A DNA stretch of 64,000 nucleotides from Microdochium bolleyi. Lineage: Eukaryota; Ascomycota; Sordariomycetes; Xylariales; Microdochiaceae. A program made the position numbers and the translations under genes. The stretch lies in the NCBI GenBank assembly GCA_001566295.1, contig KQ964252.1:868001-932000 (forward strand). The letters run 5' to 3'. Of the stretch, positions 32,667-44,976 are shown in pieces. Numbering within the stretch: position 1 is the stretch's first letter; each line of letters starts with the position of its first letter. The notes under the pieces are model-generated. The model had not been told where the DNA came from. It searched no databases and saw only the letters and a program-made list of their open reading frames with translations.

Positions 32667-34172
32667 ACGAGTGGTGCCTGTCTGATCAAGGTGGGAGACA
32701 CTGTTGGAGGATCAGACTTGACAGTCTCTTGCAGCCACTCCGAGTGACTCGCGAGAGGAAATGGCATCAATCATAAATGCCCCGGGTCCAGTGCTCTCAG
32801 CGCTCGGGACTGTCTTCTGCCCCGTCCACCTGCCAGGCCTTGGAGGGGGAGTGTCAGCAGAGACATGGCGATATGACTCGGCGGACAGGCAGTGTCGGAT
32901 TGATTGTCGAGTGGGAGATTTGCGCTCTGAGGGCGAGGGCCAATCGCAACGGGGCGGCCGCGAAGCTGAGGAATCGAGGTGGTGTGCTATGCTGGCGGCC
33001 GAGATGGCAAGGGCTGTCGCTGCGTGTGCGACACAAGCCCGGGCCGCCGACCACGCACAATAAACCCCCCCAAGGCCGCCTCCTGGCAGGCAATCTTTGC
33101 TGACCGACCCTACCGCGGTCATGGATACTAGCCTGGTGTGACAGGCGTCATGTTGCACAGAAGCAGTCGGTGTCACGGCACCAGAGTGCGCGGAGGGCTG
33201 TTCTGCCGCCTTGTTCTTTGCCTGGTCAGCATCCGGTGGGCGAGAGGTGCATAAGGTGACGCAAGGGGAGGGAGTCAGACGACAAAGAAAGAGAGCCGGG
33301 GCCAAACCGCAAGCAACAGGACAAACAGAACGACAAGCGACAAGGCAAGCAGGATTCGAAGACATCCGAGCGGGCAGGCAAGGTACGGTACCATAGGTAC
33401 CCTAGGGTACTTGGGTACGTGGGTACACGGCGTGTAGATGAGAAGGAGCAAACAATCAGCAGGAGGGGGTGCTGGCGGGACCAGTCTCGTGTCCGGGAGC
33501 GGCAGCCTGCGCATCCGAGACGGCGCGGCGCATACACGTCCGCCCTTGGCCTCCTCCTTTCGAACCGACCTCTCGACATGACATGCCGGCCCCCGGTCGG
33601 CCGCCACATGCCGCCCGATGTCTTCCGCGCAGTGCCGCGCCACAGGCCGTCTCTCTATCTGGAGCACTCTCCAAAGCCCAGGGACTCGCCAGTAGGATCC
33701 TGGCCGGCTGGCCGTGCCAGACGGGACCTGTACGCAATGTGGTAAGGCCAGAGGCGGCTTCGGCAGGCTGGCGTTGTGTGGGAAAGGCCCAGAGGACCTC
33801 TTGCGGGCTCCCAGACAGGATTTTCGTATCCGTCATGAGTACCATAGGGTATGTGCTAACCGCAGCTTCAGCCGCTGCGGATTTGTAGACCCCCTCGTCA
33901 CTCCTCCATGTCGCCCAGGGCACTCTCGGTGCCAGGGCCTGCCTCGTTCCGTCAGAGCTGTCGCTACCTAGGCGTATGCATCCATGTCGCTATCAAGCCG
34001 CGCAAGAGGGTATATATTGCATAGGCGAGCTGCATTGTTCATCATCGCATACTTGAGCCACGTCGTCCTTCGCCAGCCTTGCCTCTTTGCTTCTCCATCT
34101 TGCCGTCCGTTCCACATTCCCGATCGTCTTCCATTCACATAGGCTCTGCGGGCCACGCTGCCGTCTTCATAT
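32667..34172. promoter_or_regulatory. Intergenic between divergent membrane-protein and esterase genes
   Basis: 1.5 kb with both promoters. It holds a cluster of six GGTAC in 45 bases (33382–33426) and a TATA-like TATATATT at 34011–34018, 162 bases before the esterase ATG. A 217-codon minus-strand frame (32712–33365) is Cys/Ala/Ser-rich and matches nothing; I take it as chance. Confidence 0.45.
33382..33426. repeat. GGTAC cluster
   Basis: Six GGTAC pentamers at 33382, 33387, 33396, 33406, 33414 and 33422. Spacing is 5–10 bases and not strictly periodic; the core GTAC is its own reverse complement. Confidence 0.7.
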
Positions 34173-36561
34173 ATGATGCGCTCCTCTTCGTTCACCGCAT
34201 GGCTGGCCGCTCTTATCGTTCCCAGAGTCGCCTGCCGCGCAACAGCCGGATCGCGTCTGCCACTAGTTGACCTCGGGTACGCACGCTACCAGGGCTTGCA
34301 CGACGTCTCCTCCGGCCTCAATGTCTGGAAGGGGTTGGTCTCTCTTTCTGTTACACCCTGTGTAACCCCAGCACAGTCAGGTGCCAGTTTCCATACGAGC
34401 TGTCTAGAATTCAGCATACTGACTCAACACACACGGTGTTCTGCGGCAGCATCCGCTATGCAGCGCCCCCGATAGGACAACTACGTTGGCAGAAGCCACA
34501 GCCCCCTCTAGATGAAAGTGCAATTGGCGTCATCGAGGCCACAGAGCTGCCGCCGCTCTGCCCCCAGGCCGTTGCTTTCGGCACTCCTACCGAGTACGGC
34601 TTCAACAGCGGGCCTGGCAATGAGGACTGTCTTTACCTCAATGTCTACGCTCCTGCGGGCGCGAAGAAACTACCCGTCCTCGTATGGATACGTACGTCTC
34701 ACCCTTTCCTGAAACCTAGATCCTGCGCATCAAACGCGTTACTTCCTGTATTGCCATGTCTCACGATACACTCCTGCCCACTCAATATGCTGCACCGATG
34801 GATGACCGAGCACTGCGAGTCACACAGAGTGCATGAGGTTATGCCAGGCTAGGTATTTAGAGCATTTCACTGACTAGCTGACCACTGACACCAGATGGCG
34901 GTGGTTACTCTCTTTTTGGGGCGCGTTATGACCTCAGTACCTGGATCAAAGCTGGAGGTCGCAATTTCGTGGCTGTTGAAATCCAGTACAGACTCGGCGC
35001 TTTTGGCTTCCTGGCGTCGCCCGAAGTCCACGCCAAGGGCCAGCTTAATGCTGGATTGCTTGATCAGCGTCTGGCGCTTGGATGGGTGCAACTGTACATC
35101 GCCCGCTTTGGAGGAGACCCAGCCCATGTCACCATCGCCGGAGAATCATCAGGAGCGGGCTCTGTCATGCACCAGGCTCTAGCGCATGGTGGCCACGATG
35201 CCGGGCTGTTTAAGAATGTGAGTATGCCTGCGTAATGCCCAAAGGAACTGCTCGATCGAGGCTGATCAGGAGGCTTCTGCATGACTTTCCACCAGATCTA
35301 TGTATCGAGCCCGTACCTGCCCCCAATCTACACATCCGACGATCCCGTGCCTATGGACCACTATCAAGAGTTTGCTAGGTTGGCCGGCTGTCCGGTTACT
35401 TCCCCATGCGCATCTCACGGTAAAGATGTCTTCGAGTGTCTTGTGTCCACCGATAGTAGTGTGTTACAGAACGCCAGCAACGTTGTGGCTGCCACTCGGG
35501 GCTACTTTGGTAGCTTTGCCTGGCTTCCGGTCGTGGATGGGACTTTCATCAATGACAGCCCAGTACACCAGCTGTCCCGCGGAGCTGTTGCTGGAAAACG
35601 TGTCCTGGTCGGCGTAAGTGACTTTCTATTTCCCTGGCGAGCTGCTCCGATGCTTATCTCAGTATCACATGTTTCATGTACATGGACGTCCAGCTGTGGA
35701 CCTGATTGGAACCCGATGTGTTTGGCTTTCAGAGATCAGCAGGAATAGCGCCCGAAAGAAGGTATCGTGCTGATCCCGCGACACCTGCTTCTACAGACCA
35801 ATGCCAACGAGGGAGTGCCTCTTACAAACCCGAGAGTTTCGACCAAGCAACAATACGAAGAGTTTGTGCGACTTCAATTTCCTCGCCTAACTGCTCGCGA
35901 CCGGACAAACCTGGCGACCGTATATCATATCGATGAGGCTCTTGCATATGGTAACTGTACTATCTTTGACACAACTGGGGATTCTGGCCCAACGGCCCTC
36001 GTTCAATCTAGTATGGCCACAGGTATTCAGCAAGCCGCCTTTAACATCGCAGCCGAAGCTACTTTTCACTGTCCAGCTCAATGGTTGGCCGACGCATTCG
36101 ATCTTCGTCATGGCTCGGTGTGGAAATATCAGTACTCGCTCACACCATCATACCACGGGGCAGATCTTTCTGCCCTCTTCGACCTCGGCCCGTCAACTAC
36201 AAGCATCGCCCCCAGCTTCCGCAGAGCGCTCCATAGCCTACTGTCTGCGTTCGTGACAGGTAATCGCCCGGCTATCTCAGCGAAGATTGCTACGGGTGGA
36301 CAGCATAATGCGACGGCTCCAACTGCTGAGGGACAGCTGCTTTGGCCACAATATACACGGAGGTCATCTGTCTTCCTGAACCTAAATACGACTGGCGGCG
36401 AAGAGAGTCCAGCGTTCGTAACGGACACACTCACATTTGTCGTACGGTCGGGACCGGGCGTTGTGAACAATTTCCGGCTCGCAGATGCGCGGACTTGGGA
36501 GGCCGGTAGAGCTGCACGTTGCGAGTTTTGGAAGTCGGTCTCAGAACGCATACCCTACTAA
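34173..36561 (+). CDS. Secreted type-B carboxylesterase/lipase
   Basis: Alpha/beta-hydrolase of the carboxylesterase type-B family, 602 residues from five exons: 34173–34333, 34450–34691, 34895–35217, 35296–35613, 35797–36561. A hydrophobic N-terminus ([15 protein letters not shown]) fits a signal peptide. Family marks in order: [13 protein letters not shown], the EDCLYLNVY block, oxyanion HGGGY at 135–139, nucleophile GESSG with Ser about 219, acid Glu about 353 in TNANEG, and His about 468 in [11 protein letters not shown], so the catalytic triad is complete. Several N-glycosylation sites (NATAP, NTTGG) fit secretion. The first intron uses the unusual donor GTTGGT, chosen because it rebuilds GIRYAAPP. 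It is the last gene before the AT-rich island; its stop is within about 50 bases of the compositional edge. Confidence 0.87.
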
Positions 36562-36721
36562 GCCAGGGATCGGTACTTTTGCTACTTTCAAGTTGTAATC
36601 ACCTCGTGTGTGTAAAGGCACTTGGGAATTCTAAGCTCTAAGTAGTGTAAAAATATACCTTTTACCGAAGAGATAAATACTTACATGAGAGGCCCAATTG
36701 CCTTCAAAAGCAAGTTGGGTA

Positions 36722-36762
36722 TAGAAATAACATAGTACGTTGGATGTAGAAATAACATAGTA
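36722..36762 (+). repeat. Direct repeat, 16 bases, period 25
   Basis: TAGAAATAACATAGTA occurs exactly at 36722–36737 and again at 36747–36762. Confidence 0.85.
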
Positions 36763-37743
36763 GTGCTTGACCGAAAATACTTCTTTACTACGGTATGAAA
36801 CTGTGGTAGATACTACACTATCTATCTATATATCCCCTCCTATACAGCAAAATGTACCGTTTTTAGAGATCCCTCATAGATCCTGGGCTTCCTGGAGCTA
36901 ATACTAAGTTCAAGTGCTATCTCAGAAATGATGGATAGTGTACGGCAACAATGTTTCTCTATATTGTTAGCTAGCACTTTGAGATATTGATATGAAATGT
37001 ATTTTCTCCCTAGAAGCTAGTTGGTCACCAATGGTGTTCCAGAGTGTAGAGAAACTCGGACTGTCACAGGGATTGAATTGTAAGTGGCGTACTTAGAGCC
37101 AAAACACATACGATTCACGTACGTGAACAGATATTTAGCCACTCAACATCAAGTAGAGAAGTATACAAAGATAGTATAATTAGCTCTACGTTATTGTTAA
37201 CCTTGGAATCCGTACAATGATTACTCTACTGTAGGCTTATGATTATTCCCATCTCTGCCCTTTTATTGATCTTGCAAAACGATTAGGAGTATGTCGCGCA
37301 GACTAATTCGAGTACCTCCAATAGTACGTGTTATAGTGGCTATATATCTGAAGTAAACACTTCTCTACTCATGTCTAAATGATTAGCTCCATTATTTTTG
37401 TGTTCATAACTATCTATCCCGTAGTGATAGTGAATTCAGTAAGTCTATAGTCCACTACGCTTACATTGGTTCGGTGTATCGCTAGATGATATTATTCTTA
37501 CTAAATCATTCGTGTGTATCGTGAAGTCAAGCCCGAGTGCAGCAATCTGCACGCACATGAGCCTAAAGAGAGAGTGCATAGATACAGCGAAGGACTGTAA
37601 TTTAAAGCTATGTACTACGAGATTACATACGGATAAACAAAGAGAATACGATGAACAACTTTCAGTTATACCTAAATTGTGGTATTACAAACAAATACTG
37701 GACTGAATAATCGACTGACGGTTTTAATGCTTTCATCTTTCTG

Positions 37744-37777
37744 ATATTGACCTATTGATACATGAAGAGGTCAATAT
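37744..37777. repeat. Inverted repeat with 10-base arms
   Basis: ATATTGACCT (37744–37753) and AGGTCAATAT (37768–37777) are exact reverse complements with a 14-base loop. Confidence 0.8.
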
Positions 37778-38040
37778 TTCGTCCCTGTCAAATCTTTGAT
37801 ATCATTTGCTTGAAACTCGTCCCTATAAAACATACGCGTATCCCTAACTAATGATTAAGTCCCGATAGCTATCATGTAACTATCATAGTGAGAATGCTTC
37901 TAATTCAGCTAAGGGGGTATAGGAATAAAGAAATTTCCAACAGCACAACAAGTTTGCTTCAGTACCTATATCATTTATTGCGCTACTCCTTGTATGGTAG
38001 CTAAAAAGCTATACCTATGCTGAAATCAGAGTATCTCAAT

Positions 38041-38108
38041 CTCTCTCTCTCTTTTGATTTCACTGCAATAATAAACTGATTTCTACTAGAGAGAGAGCGA
38101 GAGAGCAG
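38041..38108. repeat. CT tract and GA tract forming an inverted pair
   Basis: A (CT)6-type run starts at 38041 and an AGAGAGAGAGCGAGAGAG run begins about 38088; the two could pair across roughly 35 bases. Confidence 0.7.
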
Positions 38109-41100
38109 CAGTTGGAATACTAGAATGTAGATAAAATTCATCTTTTAGAGGTGAATACCACCTAAACTAACTCAGATAGATGGCTATAACTACATTTATT
38201 GACCCTATCAAGTAAACTGAGAGAGGAGCCACTTTCAAGCACTTGAACTGCATGCTAATTAAGAACGGAAAAGTAAAAGGAAGACCAGACACTTCGACTG
38301 AAGATCCTTTGCAGGATTATTTACAGCTATATGAGTAACTACTAGGATAATTCCAAGGATAATCTACATTATTTCCAAGCTCGTTTGTGCAGCTTACAGT
38401 AGCAAGTGCCATTAGTAGCAAGACAGTACACTTGATAAGACCTAGAAGATCAAGTACTTGGAATTAAACAATAGAAAATCGTGCATATATCAGGATAAAT
38501 ACTCGTAACCTTATGGAAGAAAGAAACAGCTGGGATTATAAGTTGTGTATCTAACTATATTTACTATTGGTACACAACGTGACCCACAAGCAAGTATGCC
38601 TCATATGCAAGTGAGCAACTTCTTTTTTCACGGCATATATAGGGATCTTCAAGCGTTAAGACTCTCTGAATTGAAGAGATACCCAAGAATAGTGAATTCT
38701 ATTTTGAAACGATAAGTGTAATTAATAGGCAGATTTCCTCTACAATGATGCTATAGTTTTAGATTTTCTTCAAACTGGACGTTGATAGCTAAGATATTGT
38801 ATGTAGTGGTAAATCAATCACACACATTGTATAACTGAAACTTACTACGTATCCTTAGATCTCTTGGGATGAGAAAGTTATTACGTTTATAAATCCTAAT
38901 ATAAGCAGCGGTAAAACGTGGCTCACTTGTAACAGATCCACTTGTGACATCTTTCAATATAGTACACTTCATTCCCACTACTGTAATGGTTTGTGACTAC
39001 GTACATGCCTCTGCAATAGTGCTCAAAGAATTATTTTGTACTTACAGTACAAGTAAACGTAAGTTTGCTCTTACTTCAATACTCGTATTGGCATATCGTT
39101 CTGAGCTTACACTAACTAGTTGTCGCTTTATTTTTAGGATCACTTCGTACGTGCTAACCCCATATTTCACAAGCCTCATTTGTACGCCATCCTGTACGAA
39201 ATTCATGAAGCTTGGAAGCTCACGATATGAATGTTTTAAGTCAAGTCGAATCATTCATAGTAGTGGCATCAAGCAGTGATATCTTTCTTGGATAATCATC
39301 CAATATATTCCGTCGATATCTAGTGTTGAATAACCTAAAATAAGAGTACCGGAACTATGTAGCACAACTATACTATATATTTACTTCTTTCGAGCATCTT
39401 ATATTCCTTTTCCACCAGGAGTATCTTAGTAACGAGTCTGAAACACATATCCTCCGTACCCTATGGCTCCTCCTGATACCTGAAGTCCAATATATTCCCC
39501 ATATCTAGCGGTACGCACATTACGTATCTGAACTTGTTAACAGTATTCCTAATAAAGGGAATGGTATGCAGCTAGATTACTAGATAGCTGTGGAAAGCTT
39601 GTCTTCATGGATGGTACTTCCTTCTTCTACCTTCTTTGAGTCTGGTCTTGTCGGGCCAGATGCTTCACTGGGTTCGCAGTAATAGATACGGACATATCAT
39701 GACTATGCCTCCGCTTGATCTAAATATTCGTAATAGAAGGACATTATTGAAAGCATTATCCAACAGCCCATGGCGTTTTGTGTTGGCTACTGGTTTTCGA
39801 ATATGTGATCGCATAGGATACCATATAGTTACATTCGGCTCGAATTCTATATCACTGGACCGTACTACTGTTTCTCAAGTCCATCCACTACTGTATGAAG
39901 CCTATGAGGAATTAATACAAATAACAAACTAGTTCCTGCCCTCCAAGATTATATTATATAGAACAGTGAACAACGTTCTTTGTAAATCATTGTTACTCAC
40001 ACCATATAACTGTCATGACATTAGGTAAACGCGCTTGAAAGTATTACAAACAGCTGTCAAGTTTGCCGCGCCTCCAAACGCTTTTTTCACAGATACTAAG
40101 ACAGTGGACGACGAGTGAATCCAAAGGGGTATAAATAGCGAGGATAGTATTAAAAAATTGTATTGAAGCTACATAGACTTCCGTTTATAAACAATAGTAT
40201 TGGATCTCATTTAAATATCAGATTAACCTACTCAATTCAATATCTAGAACGTTACGTTGATATGCCATAAGAGTAATGCCTACTGTACATGCTACTGAAT
40301 GGCTTATTGTATACATTTATCGGGTATCTAGCTAGCACTCATAGCGCACCGACCCTCGCAGATTTTGTTGAACTGTACTTTAATACACTAGTTAAGTCGC
40401 TAGGGTTGTTGGTGCATATTGAACCACTGTCCATTGTAGATAAAGTAAGACATCTTAAGTATCCTGTCAATGAATGACAAGCAAGCTTCTGAGTTTAATA
40501 CAATATGTGTATGTATATCTTCCGAATGCCATCTAAGCCTACCTTTTAGTACTATATCTTCCAAGCGACCAGATACATTTTCTAATACGAGCTTTAGTAT
40601 AATTCTGAGGCATAAAAGATATTTCAGTCAATTAAAAAAATCTAAGAGTACTAGCTATTCATTGCTAATGACCAAGACCTGACGCACCTATCCTACGAGA
40701 GTCTTGATGAGAGACAGTAATAAGTAACATTATGTCTTATACTAAAAACAAGTAAGTATTGAGGTATACAATGGTTGTCTAGTTGCTATCTATAGGTTGA
40801 CCAAGGACCTGGAAGTTAAGGTATATCTCTTTCTAAAGAAATAGCTTGTGATATGACTCTACCTCTATCTCTTATAGCTGAGAAATGTGCTTTGTCTTTT
40901 TTGTATTCATTTGGCACCCATATCGCCTCTCCTTTCGGATACTTCCTACTCCACGCCTAGTAGCCTGAAAGTATAAACTGTTAACTTATAGTCGACACTT
41001 GTAAGGAATCCTGAATGTCTACAGTATAGCCCTCCCACAGGGTCCTCACGCATTAACCCACGCTCTTCCCTGCTACGCCAAGCCCGTCTATACAATAACA

Positions 41101-42840
41101 ACTTTTGAGAACAAGATTATACTTGTTATAGCTATACTTGAAAGACGAACTAAGTACTCCTTGGATACTGTGTATTCTCCATTGATTTTGTATCTCTTAA
41201 CAGATTTAGTTAAGCGTAGGTATGAAGTTCTAAATAAATTCCATTAGATACACTGTTATTTTACATTAATTGACTTCTCAGCGTTGTTCGAGGTCTCGAA
41301 ATACAGTAATCAAACAGCAAACTACGTCCGTAGTATAGTTATTGGGTGTTAATGATGATACCAAGAGACCGAACTCATAGAGCTCACTCACAAGATCTCT
41401 TAAGGAAAGATGGAATCTGATTTCAATGCTTGATGGAAAATCTTTTCGATACATATGGAATTGAACTTCTTTTCATTATCTGAATTATATTCAGTAGTAC
41501 GACTATGACACGATGAAGATAGTTCCGGAACAACAGTATGAGAAGTCTATTGAAACTCATTCGTAACTACCCGATATGAAGGACGTTCAGTCCATACCTA
41601 AAAAGAAGTCGCTACACTCATGTTCTAGTACCTTAGACCATATCTATTTTGTTGGCCGTATGATTTTTTACTACATGCAGACAGTATTCCGAAAGTTCGT
41701 TAAGTGGCCCAGCGAAGACAAGACTTGACTACTAGTAGGAAAAGACATTGATAGATTATATCTACATATGACTAAGAAGTCTGTACCTCCTGGATGGGCA
41801 GATCACTCTTCTTGAAAAATGCTCTGATTGATAATAAATAGTGTCCAGCATCAAACTAGAAAATTCAACAGAAAACCAGGAGCCATAGTGAGGTAAGTTT
41901 CGATATAAGGAGAGAGTATGAATTCATGCAGTCTAAGGTAGATTATCATTTTTTTGATAAAAAGCACAGAAAAATATGACGTAGGGACTCGCCCGTCTGT
42001 GAGCCAACTTGCTGTCTATATGGAATAAAAATAGCCTAGATCAGTAGCTGTAAGATTTGTTTCGCCGCCTTATATTAAGTGATGCGAGCTATCATAAGGA
42101 CACTGTATAGTCTATGTAGCTCTACAACGTTACGCCCGCCTTATCCCTCAGCGACGTAGTATAAAGTTCTGCGACATGATAAAAGAGCATCTAATGTATA
42201 TCTAGGAAGATAATACTAGTGGACTGTAACATCATAATGGAGGAGGATTGAAACCCATAGGATAGAATTGAGTAGTAGGTGCTCCACTCCTAAATGTACT
42301 ATTCAACCTTGCGGATAGGCCCAATCAAATGAATCTGCTTCTTTCCAACTAAGAGATATAGACAATACTTATAGGACTACCTATAAAGTAAGACAATACA
42401 GAGTATTGTTGCAAGGCTCACCTACGGTCCAAAACTCCTCAATTTAAATAGTTCTGCTGCTCCCTCCTTGGAATACATAATGAACTGAATCGTAGTTTCT
42501 TTTTAATGGCAGGTAAGTTTGGAAATAGAGCGTTTTAAAAAGGAAACAGGAATCATTGTAACTCTATTGCTTTGTATTTTAACTTGGGAGAGATAGAACA
42601 CCCGCTTAGACTAAGAGATCGAAATCTTTCCAGAAATAGACGAAATAGTTTGTGTTTTCAAAATGCAGCTTCGACCAGTATTTGTACTCGTATGTAGGGT
42701 TCATGAGAGATTATATCGACGACGATTCGAGAACCGTTTATCTAACATTCTGAGAGTTAGTAAGTCCTCCCACGTTCTTTCTGGGAAAGGTTAGACGATT
42801 GGCCTGGTCACGGGCAGGCTTCCTCCAGTGTGGTCGAGCT

Positions 42841-42860
42841 ACTGATATATATATATCAGT
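42841..42860. repeat. Perfect 20-base palindrome
   Basis: ACTGATATAT followed by its exact reverse complement ATATATCAGT. It borders a locally GC-richer patch (about 42750–42840) inside the AT-rich island. Confidence 0.85.
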
Positions 42861-44373
42861 TATAATAGATAGGGCTCGAAGCAGGAGAGCTTGTAAGAGA
42901 AGCAAATAATAATAGTGAACAGCCGTGGGCGTCTGAGTATAAAATCGAATCCTGTGACCTGGGAGTTTTGTATAGATACTACCCAGGTAGTACGAATGAA
43001 CATACATATCCGTAAGGGAGTCTGAGTATACAGATCGCTCGGCTTATTATAGATATTCATTCTATATTCTATATATCCCTATATTCCTGCAGGAGTATGT
43101 ATACCCATTATTCTCAAATACAATAATGCTATCTAAGACCTGGGTATGAAAAAGAGACCAGAATAGACTACAAATTATCACTACTAGGCATGGTACTCTT
43201 GAGCTCATAATCTGGGACAAGCCACTTGTCTAGTCTTATGTCAAAGATAACATTTCGAAACGCGAGACGAAGAAATTGACATACCATTCGTCGTGAACAG
43301 TAGCAGCATCCTTTTGTGGCTTGGTAGACATTGTACCGAAAGTCCGTCCCTACGAACAGACCGAACTCTGGTGTAATTTTAAACTGTTTTAACGGGAGCT
43401 CGCGATAGATTTAGAAATGTTGGCTTCATTTTAACACCAGGTGAGTTGCAGGAGTGACAGACTCTTCTAATCTTATTCGAGATAGGGTACGCTCAACTAA
43501 TAATGAACCTGCTACTTAAAATTAGCTTTTGTTAAGGAAACTAGTCAGTGTTGTATCTATACCCGCTAAGGTTTATGGTATAAGTATGGGAGGCTTAGCC
43601 ATTGATGTTTCGTCTGGAAGTTTGCAGTTCTTCTTCTCTTTATATTGCTGAGTGCCTACTCAGCTATCCTCAGCTATTTGATATAGCCAATAGACATAAG
43701 AAATATAGAGAAATGTAGTGAACTATACCACATTTATGTAGTATCGTTAGTGAGGATACTTCCTTGTTCCATCCAGTATGGTCGTTCTTCAGGGAGTACT
43801 TTACAGTAAAGGAGGGGTAGTAATTAAGTAAACTCGGATAATGATACACAGGCTCTGCTAGGCCTACTTCCTAGTATTAGTATTCATGAAGATATGAATA
43901 GAAAGAAATTCAGAAACAAGCTCGCACCGCTATAGTCGTCTTCCCTCCGCCACACAGACTATTTCACAGTACTATTTAAATCTATACATGAGCATAATAT
44001 CGAATCGCAATTCATAAGACAGTGCACTGGTATACATGCAAATGCAAACTTATCGTTGGAAAGTCTACTACTTAATTAAGAAATAGAATATTAGTATGAA
44101 TAACTCGTATACCCTTAGAGCTAGAATCTTACATAATCTTAGAAGTTATTTTTCTAGATACATCTCGTGTCTCCGCTCACATCATATGCGTATGAGTTGA
44201 GCTCTACTTATCTAGAGTACACTTTAGATAGGTTTCGTAGATCTTTCTTCAATAGTAAACTAAAGCAAGATACCACAACTCCGACCTCAGCGATTGAGAT
44301 AAGCCATAGTTCTTGAACTAGAACATATATCGCTATGGCATTTAAGTCGGTGGTTATAAACATGGCTTATCTC

Positions 44374-44413
44374 GTTATTACTCGTACATATTATATCTTG
44401 TTATTACTCGTAC
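44374..44413 (+). repeat. Direct repeat, 14 bases, period 26
   Basis: GTTATTACTCGTAC at 44374–44387 recurs exactly at 44400–44413. Confidence 0.8.
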
Positions 44414-44589
44414 GTATCATACATATAGTGGTTAGGAAGCTATAGGTAGGTCGTGAAAATAACGTGAACCATTCACGCGCCGCGTACTCTAGCGTGTTTT
44501 CAACTATTATTATGAATTCTAGTACCCTTGTTAAACGCCGATAGCAATGCTACAACGGCCTTGAAAGGTACTTAGCCCTCTCTCGTACA

Positions 44590-44976
44590 ATGAATCGCGT
44601 TTTTATAGCATTCTCTATAGGTAAATCGGCTACCGCTGTTACGCTCGAGAAAGGGACTGCTGGAAGCCTTATACATAGTATGAAAAGACGGTTTACGCGC
44701 TGGGATTGGGGCATCTCTCCTCCTAGCCGTAGGTATCCTAGTAGGCTAAATACCTACGATCGAAGGCGCCTGGAGCAGGCTATAGGTAATAACGTCTTTA
44801 TCTCCCTTTTAGAGCTCTAGAAACGGGTAGCTCCTTATATATCTGTCGATGTAGTCCGGTGGTACCTTAAAGACGTAAGTATTATATACCTACCGGGAAG
44901 CAGCCTAGCGCCTATTTTTAAACGATAAATATACCGTGTAATGCCTTCTGTCCATGTATTACTAGAAGCTTCTTAG
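44590..44976 (+). pseudogene. Decayed Tc1/mariner-like transposase fragment
   Basis: In one frame the stretch reads SIGKSATAV, SRLNTYDRRRLEQAIGNN, FISLLEL, then YISVDVVRWYLKD. The order fits the DNA-binding half of fungal Tc1-type transposases: a helix-turn-helix with an S-K-S-type turn, a linker of the R-P-R-K-L type, then the RRRL..AI..N..IS..EL block. In-frame stops at 44818 (TAG), 44926 (TAA) and 44974 (TAG) each differ from a Gln codon by one C-to-T change, as RIP would produce. The following ~500 bases (to about 45480) have a similar intermediate GC and may be the rest of the element, but I could not follow the catalytic DDE half. Terminal inverted repeats were not found by eye. The family call is by pattern and needs a search. 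Confidence 0.5.

Noticed and set aside
32712..33365. 217-codon minus-strand open frame between the membrane-protein and esterase genes
   Set aside because: Low-complexity Cys/Ala/Ser/Pro composition and no recognisable domain.
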